A stretch of DNA of 7,438 bases, taken from NCBI GenBank assembly GCA_964403185.1, contig CAYOFK010000145.1, positions 1-7,438 of the forward strand, in the 5' to 3' direction. The position numbers and the translations under genes were made by a program. How positions within the stretch are numbered: the stretch's first letter is position 1; each line of letters begins with the position of its first letter. The stretch comes from CAYOFK01 sp964403185. GTDB taxonomy: Bacteria; Bacteroidota; Bacteroidia; Bacteroidales; VadinHA17. The notes under the pieces are model-generated. The model did no database searches and had not been told where the DNA came from. It was given only the letters and a program-made list of their open reading frames with translations. Of the stretch, positions 1-3,929 are shown in pieces.

Positions 1-1969
1 TAACGGTTACAATATACACCCCGGCAACCAGACCTGAAGCCGTAGCAGTGGTTTGCGCTCCCGGATCATCCCAGAGGTATGTATAAGGTGCGGTTCCGTC
101 TGCAGCCGTAACGGTGGCGGAGCCTGTGGCATCTCCAAAGCATAATACGTTAGTTTGAGCAGTGATACTTGCCGAAAGCGCCGCCGGTTCGGAAATGGTA
201 TAAGGTCCTCCGGAAACTGTACAACTGTTGGCATCAATGACAACTACACTGTAGGGGCCCGGACTCAAACCTGACACATCTTCGGTTGTTGCTCCATTGC
301 TCCAGGTAACCGAGTAGGGGGGAGCTCCACCTGAAATAGTGAGATCTATGGCCCCGTCACCAGATCCATTGCATGTAACATCGGTAATGATTTCAGTAAG
401 GCTTGCAGGTGTACAAACAAAACCAAGAGCAAACTGGGTGCCGGTTCCGGCAGTTGAAATAGTTATGGTTAGGTTGTTACGATAAACAATTGGGGGACTG
501 GCGCTGGAATGTGTACCGTCAAAATACCAGTTTCCGTCATTGTCACTTTTAATAATCCTTGTATCGGCATTAAACAGTTGGCTTGTAAAATCCTGGGCAA
601 GTAATTCGATATTGTAATCACTAGTGGTTAATCCGCCGGCAGCAATAAAATTCCAATAACCTTCTGTAAACCGGTTCTCAACATTTGCTGTTCCATCTGT
701 TTGGGGAAGGTTTTTTTGTCCCGGATCAGTTGCAATGAATGCTCCGGTTACACTTCCTGCATTGTTGGTAATGAATGTCAAAGATGCCGGTCTGTAAGAG
801 CTGCTTGTTCCAAGAGGAAACAGGACCAATCCTCCCGGATTGAGAATATACCTTTCAAAATTTCCAACAATGGTCCCTGAACTATGTGTAAGAGTTCCTT
901 CGAAACCAGCAACAGCAGCCGTTCCAAGTGTTACTTTATTTGTTCCGGTTTGGATGATCCCGGCACTCATTTGAAACGCGTTGGAAATGGTGATGTTATC
1001 ATTTAAGATTAAGTTACCCCCGGATTTATTTAAAACAAAATCATAAAAACTTTCCCCCCCTGAAGAGTTTGAAATGGTTTGATCGCCGGATCCGAGAATG
1101 GAAACCTGACTGGTTCCCTCATTAAAACCCGAAAGGTTGGTCCAGTTACCATATAAATTAACGTTAAAATTATTTGCAACCAGAGTGGTGGGATTATTGA
1201 TAGTGACATCACCAAGAACGTTCAGATTGTTACTGAGGGTTTTATTCCCCGATCCGCTGATGATTAAATGGTAGTAATTGTTTAAGGAAGCATCTTTAAC
1301 GGACTGGCCTCCAGACAAAGAATATTGAACGGTATTTCCTGATGCAGAGGCATTAAGAATTCCTGTTGATAATAACACCCCCCCTGATCCTAAATAGGAA
1401 TTTGCATCATTGGTCCAGGTGGAATTGGCATTACCGCCAACAATATTTCCATACACCTCAATGGCACCCTGGTTGGAAAAAGTTATGTCATTCCCAATTT
1501 GAATGTCCCCGTACATCGATAGGTTTGACCCGGCTAAAAGTGTGGAGTTTGAGAAAATATTGAAATACCTGTTGGAGGCATTGACACTGATTGATCCGGT
1601 TCCATCAATAGTGCCTCCAAAGAAACTGAAATCCTGAGCAGCGCCAATTCTTGAGGTATAAATACCATTTATGATCAGGGTCCCAAATACAATAACAGTT
1701 CTGTCATCGGCGTCTAAAACACCACCTGCCTGGATGGTGAGATCTGCACAGCTTACTCCAAATCCATCGGCAGTAACCGTAGTCCCCGGAGATATTATTG
1801 CATGGTCCCAGGGAAATGGAAATCCGGCTCCGCCCCAGGTTGCACTGGTATACCAGTTCCCGTTTTGTGTGGAGGTATAGGTAACCTGACTAAATAGAAA
1901 TGAATTTGAGAGCAGGAAAAATACCAGTGAAATAATAATGAAACGTGGGAATTGAGGTGTTTTATTCAT
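1..1969 (-). CDS. Secreted adhesin-like protein, beta-helix region plus SprB repeats (3' end outside window)
   Basis: The minus-strand frame starting at the ATG at 1969 stays open for 656 codons to the left edge. I translated it fully and found no stop. Residues 1-27 form a signal peptide (hydrophobic core IIISLVFFLLSNSFLF, then SQ), so the protein is exported. About residues 30-60 carry a W..ATW.GG..P pattern, as in many Bacteroidota surface proteins. Residues about 60-515 are rich in Gly, Asn, Ser and Thr, with recurring strands such as LNVLGDVTINN and NNFNVNLYGNW, suggesting a right-handed beta-helix or a stack of beta repeats. From about residue 521 there are two SprB-like repeats with VTCNGSGDGAI (Cys533) and VLCFGDATGSA (Cys610), 77 residues apart, each with a PPYSVTWSNG/APYTYLWDDPG core; the second is cut by the edge. 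SprB repeats occur in gliding adhesins and other large type IX secretion cargo. A C-terminal sorting domain is expected outside the window but not seen. The start fits the signal peptide and is preceded by an A-rich stretch, with no Shine-Dalgarno site. The exact ligand is unknown. Confidence 0.9.
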   Translation of the reverse strand, partial: MNKTPQFPRFIIISLVFFLLSNSFLFSQVTYTSTQNGNWYTSATWGGAGFPFPWDHAIISPGTTVTADGFGVSCADLTIQAGGVLDADDRTVIVFGTLIINGIYTSRIGAAQDFSFFGGTIDGTGSISVNASNRYFNIFSNSTLLAGSNLSMYGDIQIGNDITFSNQGAIEVYGNIVGGNANSTWTNDANSYLGSGGVLLSTGILNASASGNTVQYSLSGGQSVKDASLNNYYHLIISGSGNKTLSNNLNVLGDVTINNPTTLVANNFNVNLYGNWTNLSGFNEGTSQVSILGSGDQTISNSSGGESFYDFVLNKSGGNLILNDNITISNAFQMSAGIIQTGTNKVTLGTAAVAGFEGTLTHSSGTIVGNFERYILNPGGLVLFPLGTSSSYRPASLTFITNNAGSVTGAFIATDPGQKNLPQTDGTANVENRFTEGYWNFIAAGGLTTSDYNIELLAQDFTSQLFNADTRIIKSDNDGNWYFDGTHSSASPPIVYRNNLTITISTAGTGTQFALGFVCTPASLTEIITDVTCNGSGDGAIDLTISGGAPPYSVTWSNGATTEDVSGLSPGPYSVVVIDANSCTVSGGPYTISEPAALSASITAQTNVLCFGDATGSATVTAADGTAPYTYLWDDPGAQTTATASGLVAGVYIVTV

Positions 1970-2295
1970 TTTTTTAATATGGGAAAAACATTTCAAAATA
2001 AACAAATTCCAATTAGATTTTTCAGAAAGGGTACTAAATCTTATACACAACTAAAGGTCAAAAGGTTGCATTGCCTGGCTTAAGGCTTTGATCAATGGTT
2101 TTGGACCGGGATGTTGTTTTTAGGGATATTCTATTGAAAAATCATGTGAACCCTGTTGTTTATCAGGTTTTTCATGCATTTTAACAGCAGAAGATACTTT
2201 TCTATATTAATTGATAATAAGACTGATTTTTTTGACGAAAGTAAATTGTCTTACCTGATGGGTCAATCAGGTTGAATTAAATTTATTTAAGGATG
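1970..2295. other. Non-coding interval between the adhesin-like gene and tRNA-Arg
   Basis: These 326 bases hold no convincing gene on either strand and are A/T-rich. They must contain the 5' leader and probably the promoter of the minus-strand adhesin-like gene, unless that gene is read from further upstream. I found no clear TAnnTTTG box with a proper -33 partner; the two weak candidates are listed as rejected. The one clean structure is the short palindrome at 2253-2272. Confidence 0.6.
2253..2272 (-). terminator. Short palindrome 3' of tRNA-Arg, possible terminator or processing signal
   Basis: ACCTGAT at 2253-2259 and ATCAGGT at 2266-2272 form a perfect 7-bp stem with a 6-nt loop. It begins about 24 nt beyond the tRNA 3' end in the direction of tRNA transcription, which fits a transcript end. 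No uninterrupted U tract follows on the minus strand, so a classical intrinsic terminator is not established. Confidence 0.25.
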
Positions 2296-2369
2296 TGATC
2301 CAGCCAGGAATCGAACCTGGGACCTACAGTTTAGAAGACTGTTGCTCTATCCAACTGAGCTACTGGACC
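2296..2369 (-). tRNA. tRNA-Arg, anticodon TCT
   Basis: The minus strand folds into a full 74-nt cloverleaf. The acceptor arms GGTCCAG and CTGGATC form seven pairs including one G-U. The D arm is GCTC/GAGC with loop AGTTGGATA. The anticodon stem ACAGT/ACTGT encloses the loop CTTCTAA, giving anticodon TCT (reads AGA). The variable loop is AGGTC and the T arm is CCAGG/CCTGG with loop TTCGATT. The discriminator base is A at 2296, followed by CAT, so the 3' CCA is not encoded and must be added after transcription. Every helix is intact and the gene should be functional. The bases immediately upstream (2370 onward) hold no TAnnTTTG box. Such a box stands about 330 bp further up, in front of a partial copy of the same tRNA 5' end. 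Confidence 0.95.
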
Positions 2370-2381
2370 TTATATTTTTAA

Positions 2382-2513
2382 TTAATTCTCTTCCTTCCGT
2401 GTAGATTTTGTTTTCCCTATGTTATGCTCATATAATCTTCTGTCCAAATCATTTGCCATACCCTTATATAACCTCTTTCCATCCTTGCTTTCTATTACGT
2501 AAACATAGTACAT
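2382..2513 (-). pseudogene. Truncated GIY-YIG nuclease, N-terminal 43 residues
   Basis: A minus-strand frame from ATG at 2513 to TAA at 2382-2384 encodes 43 residues. It begins MYYVYVIESKDGKRLYKGMA and continues NDLDRRLYEHNIGKTKST. This matches the N-terminal half of the small stand-alone GIY-YIG nucleases (UPF0213/YhbQ type, usually about 80-100 residues): the GIY element is Y3-V4-Y5, the YIG element is Y16-K17-G18, the conserved Arg of the LxRR motif is R25 or R26, and the HN..GKT motif starts at H30. After Thr38 the family normally continues with an RPW-type segment and the helix carrying the metal-binding catalytic Glu. Here the frame ends within five residues (RKEEN), only 12 bp from the tRNA 5' end. 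The product, if made, would lack the catalytic Glu and be inactive. I read it as a remnant of a mobile GIY-YIG gene cut by deletion at its 3' side. Confidence 0.75.
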
Positions 2514-2535
2514 GTGCTAGGACTTTCTGTTGCTC

Positions 2536-2577
2536 CCTGCCTGCCATGCCTCCGCCAGGTAAACCGGCCGGCAGGTA
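2536..2577. repeat. GC-rich imperfect palindrome (REP-like)
   Basis: CCTGCC occurs twice in overlapping register (2536-2541 and 2540-2545), and GGCAGG lies at 2570-2575. The arms can pair around a GC-rich interior that contains its own CCGGCCGG palindrome. The segment lies just upstream of the truncated GIY-YIG start, is much more G+C-rich than its flanks and encodes nothing. It resembles dispersed REP-like elements that I associate with Bacteroidota genomes, but the number of copies cannot be known from this window. Confidence 0.5.
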
Positions 2578-2581
2578 TCCA

Positions 2582-2626
2582 ATCCCGAAAATCTTCCGAT
2601 CTTGATCGGATTAGATTTTCGAGGAT
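2582..2626. repeat. Long palindrome, hairpin-forming
   Basis: Stem segments from outside in are ATCC/GGAT (2582-2585 with 2623-2626), CGAAAATCT/AGATTTTCG (2586-2594 with 2613-2621) and TCCGATC/GATCGGA (2595-2601 with 2604-2610). Only A2622 and TT at 2611-2612 bulge out. Twenty base pairs can form in principle, with the innermost opened to make a loop. This is far longer than a normal terminator stem and has no U tract, so it is more likely a mobile-element end or REP-type palindrome. Confidence 0.75.
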
Positions 2627-2627
2627 C

Positions 2628-2668
2628 CCCGGTTTGGTTATGAAATTACAGATTTCAACCAAACCGGG
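2628..2668. repeat. Perfect 12-bp inverted repeat with inner stem, abutting the tRNA fragment
   Basis: CCCGGTTTGGTT at 2628-2639 is the exact inverse complement of AACCAAACCGGG at 2657-2668. Inside, GAAAT (2642-2646) pairs with ATTTC (2652-2656) around a TACAG loop, with AT at 2640-2641 bulged. The right arm ends on the base before the duplicated tRNA 5' end begins (2669), so this palindrome marks the junction between inserted DNA and tRNA sequence. On the minus strand it directly follows the 16-nt tRNA fragment and could stop transcription there, although no U tract is present. Confidence 0.8.
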
Positions 2669-2684
2669 ACTGAGCTACCGGACC
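2669..2684 (-). pseudogene. Fragment of a tRNA gene, first 16 nt only
   Basis: The minus strand reads GGTCCGGTAGCTCAGT. This matches the first 16 nt of the intact tRNA-Arg (GGTCCAGTAGCTCAGT, 2369 to 2354) at 15 of 16 positions. It covers the acceptor 5' strand, positions 8-9, the first D-stem strand and the first D-loop bases. The rest of the cloverleaf is absent: the next bases are the palindrome at 2628-2668. The fragment is 315 bp from the full copy, in the same orientation. It may be a target duplication, the broken half of an interrupted tRNA gene, or the end of a second tRNA gene of related sequence. The single mismatch is G for A at position 6. Confidence 0.65.
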
Positions 2685-2696
2685 AATACCAGGGGG

Positions 2697-2704
2697 CAAA
2701 GATA
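2697..2704 (-). promoter_or_regulatory. Promoter -7 box TATCTTTG upstream of the tRNA fragment
   Basis: The minus strand carries TATCTTTG, a full match to the Bacteroidota -7 consensus TAnnTTTG. It ends 12 bp before the first base of the tRNA 5' fragment (2684), the spacing expected for a tRNA with a very short leader. I see no good -33 TTTG at the usual 19-21 bp further upstream, so strength is uncertain. It probably served the tRNA before the intervening sequence arrived. Transcription from it would now have to cross about 315 bp, including three palindromes, to reach the intact tRNA-Arg. Confidence 0.5.
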
Positions 2705-2746
2705 ATCCTTTTTTGTTTTTCCATGAATGAAATTGGCATGCGATGA

Positions 2747-2779
2747 ATTGAATTAAAACTCTGCAATTTATTAACTTTA
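2747..2779 (+). promoter_or_regulatory. Candidate promoter of the epimerase operon
   Basis: ATTG at 2747-2750 is followed after exactly 21 bp by TAACTTTA at 2772-2779. This is close to the Bacteroidota pattern TTTG-N19-21-TAnnTTTG, with one mismatch in each box. A start point near 2785 would leave a leader of about 150 nt before the epimerase ATG at 2936. The three downstream genes are closely spaced and could all be read from here. Confidence 0.4.
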
Positions 2780-2834
2780 CGGATCATTACAGGTGAAGAT
2801 AGGTTCATTCTAAAACATAAGCATAAGAAAAAAC

Positions 2835-2882
2835 ATTCGGGATAAGCTGTTCCGGACTTGATTCGGGAATACTGGTTCCCTG
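2835..2882. repeat. REP-like repeat in the epimerase leader
   Basis: The octamer ATTCGGGA occurs twice (2835-2842 and 2861-2868), and TTCCGGACTTGATTCGGGAA (2850-2869) is an imperfect palindrome. The sequence resembles the widespread interspersed motif of the type TTCCCGGACTTGATCCGGGAA found in several bacterial groups. It lies within the untranslated leader between the candidate promoter and the epimerase start, where a folded RNA could affect translation or stability. Confidence 0.4.
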
Positions 2883-2935
2883 ATGATTGTGGCGGGGCAG
2901 TTCATTGCCACCACCTTAGCTCAAATTATTATTAT

Positions 2936-3910
2936 ATGACAATCATAAACAATCCACTTCTCAAATTATTGCTGCTGGCAATCATAGCATGTACACTGTT
3001 TTCCTGCACAGGTAAAAGAAATTCAGAAAACAAAACAAGCATGGATATAAAATCTGGTATTATAACCGGAACCTTCGGTTCGGTTGATGGTGAAGAAGTA
3101 AAACTTTACACATTGACCAATTCCAACGGCATGGTAATAAAAGTTACAAATTATGGCGGCATTGTCACATCCATACAGGTACCGGACAGGGACACCAGGC
3201 TTGGCGATGTCGCACTGGGTTTTGATGAACTGCAGCCCTATCTTGACGGTCATCCCTATTTTGGTTGTATAGTTGGCAGGTATGGAAACCGGATTGCCAA
3301 TGCCGGTTTTGAACTTGACGGTCAATCCTATATTCTGACTAAAAATAACGGCGAAAACTCCCTGCATGGCGGAGATGTTGGTTTTGATAAAAAGATCTGG
3401 GAGGCTGAAACATTTGAATCGGAAAAGGGAGTGGGACTTCAATTGCACTACCTGAGCCCCGACATGGAAGAAGGGTATCCGGGGAACCTGGATGTGTTTG
3501 TGACCTATCTTCTTACTGATGAAAATGAGATCATCATTACCTATAAAGCCACTACAGACAAGGCCTGTCCGGTTAACCTTACCTGGCATGGATATTTTAA
3601 TCTTACGGAAGGCCGGGAAAATGTTAAAGGGCACCAAATACTTATTAATGCGGACAANNNNNNNNNNNNNNNNNNNNNNNNNNNNNNNNNNNNNNNNNNN
3701 NNNNNNNNNNNNNNNNNNNNNNNNNNNNNNNNNNNNNNNNNNNNNNNNNNNNNNNNNAGGAATGGCGTTGTGTATAATTCTCAATACGGATTCTGCCTGG
3801 AGGCACAACATTTCCCTGATTCTCCCAATCAACCTGGTTTTCCAAATAGCATTTTGAGACCTGGTGAAGTTTATGCCCAGACAACGATATACAGGTTTTC
3901 AGTAAAATAA
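2936..3910 (+). CDS. galM: Aldose 1-epimerase (mutarotase), lipoprotein form, interrupted by an assembly gap
   Basis: This enzyme interconverts alpha and beta anomers of aldohexoses such as galactose and glucose. Family motifs in order are GRYGNRIAN, ENSLHGG with catalytic His144, TWHGYFNL with catalytic His218, and CLEAQHFPDSPNQPGFP with the catalytic-base Glu (codon 3800-3802). The expected substrate-binding Asp, usually in a G(Y/F)DHN motif, falls in the 100-N gap. The start chosen is ATG 2936, not the in-frame TTG at 2858: from 2936 a lipoprotein signal begins at once (NNPLLKLLLLAIIACTLFSC) with lipobox LFSC and Cys24, whereas the 26 extra residues are non-hydrophobic and lie in a repeat. 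The protein is therefore probably anchored in a membrane outside the cytoplasm. With the gap as drawn it is 324 residues. The family normally has about 100 residues where only about 33 fit, so the true gene is probably about 200 bp longer. The stop lies 19 bp before the next gene, suggesting co-transcription. Confidence 0.93.
   Translation: MTIINNPLLKLLLLAIIACTLFSCTGKRNSENKTSMDIKSGIITGTFGSVDGEEVKLYTLTNSNGMVIKVTNYGGIVTSIQVPDRDTRLGDVALGFDELQPYLDGHPYFGCIVGRYGNRIANAGFELDGQSYILTKNNGENSLHGGDVGFDKKIWEAETFESEKGVGLQLHYLSPDMEEGYPGNLDVFVTYLLTDENEIIITYKATTDKACPVNLTWHGYFNLTEGRENVKGHQILINADXXXXXXXXXXXXXXXXXXXXXXXXXXXXXXXXXXRNGVVYNSQYGFCLEAQHFPDSPNQPGFPNSILRPGEVYAQTTIYRFSVK
3658..3757. other. Assembly gap of 100 N inside galM
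   Basis: Exactly 100 N replace sequence, the usual placeholder for a gap of unknown size. The epimerase frame happens to continue across it, which has a one-in-three chance with arbitrary length. By comparison with family members, the residues between INAD and NGVVY should number about 100, so the real gap is probably near 300 nt. Confidence 0.95.
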
Positions 3911-3929
3911 GATTCAAGTCTCCCTGCTC

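Noticed and set aside
1366..1880. Short plus-strand frames within the adhesin-like gene
   Set aside because: They are shadows of the 656-codon minus-strand frame, which starts with a signal peptide.
1994..2000. Minus-strand TATTTTG just upstream of the adhesin-like gene
   Set aside because: It is one base short of the TAnnTTTG pattern and has no -33 partner at the expected distance.
2143..2175. Plus-strand hairpin-like CCTG/CAGG followed by T5
   Set aside because: The stem is only 4 bp before a mismatch, and there is no plus-strand gene upstream for it to terminate.
2236..2266. Minus-strand promoter-like pair TTG (2266-2264) and TACTTTCG (2243-2236), 20 bp apart
   Set aside because: The spacing fits, but the -7 box deviates from TAnnTTTG and the start would be about 260 bp from the adhesin-like gene; too weak to list.
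2296..2684. Intron-containing tRNA
   Set aside because: The tRNA at 2296-2369 is complete on its own; the upstream fragment duplicates its 5' end, so splicing is not required.
2408..2705. Two short plus-strand reading frames (2408-2605 and 2514-2705)
   Set aside because: They run across the palindromes and opposite the GIY-YIG remnant, with no protein-like pattern.
2858..2935. N-terminal extension of galM from a TTG start
   Set aside because: It adds 26 polar residues encoded by a REP-like repeat and displaces the lipoprotein signal peptide, which starts naturally at the ATG at 2936.
3023..3832. Long minus-strand frame opposite galM
   Set aside because: It crosses the N run and has no domain pattern; the plus strand carries the epimerase motifs.
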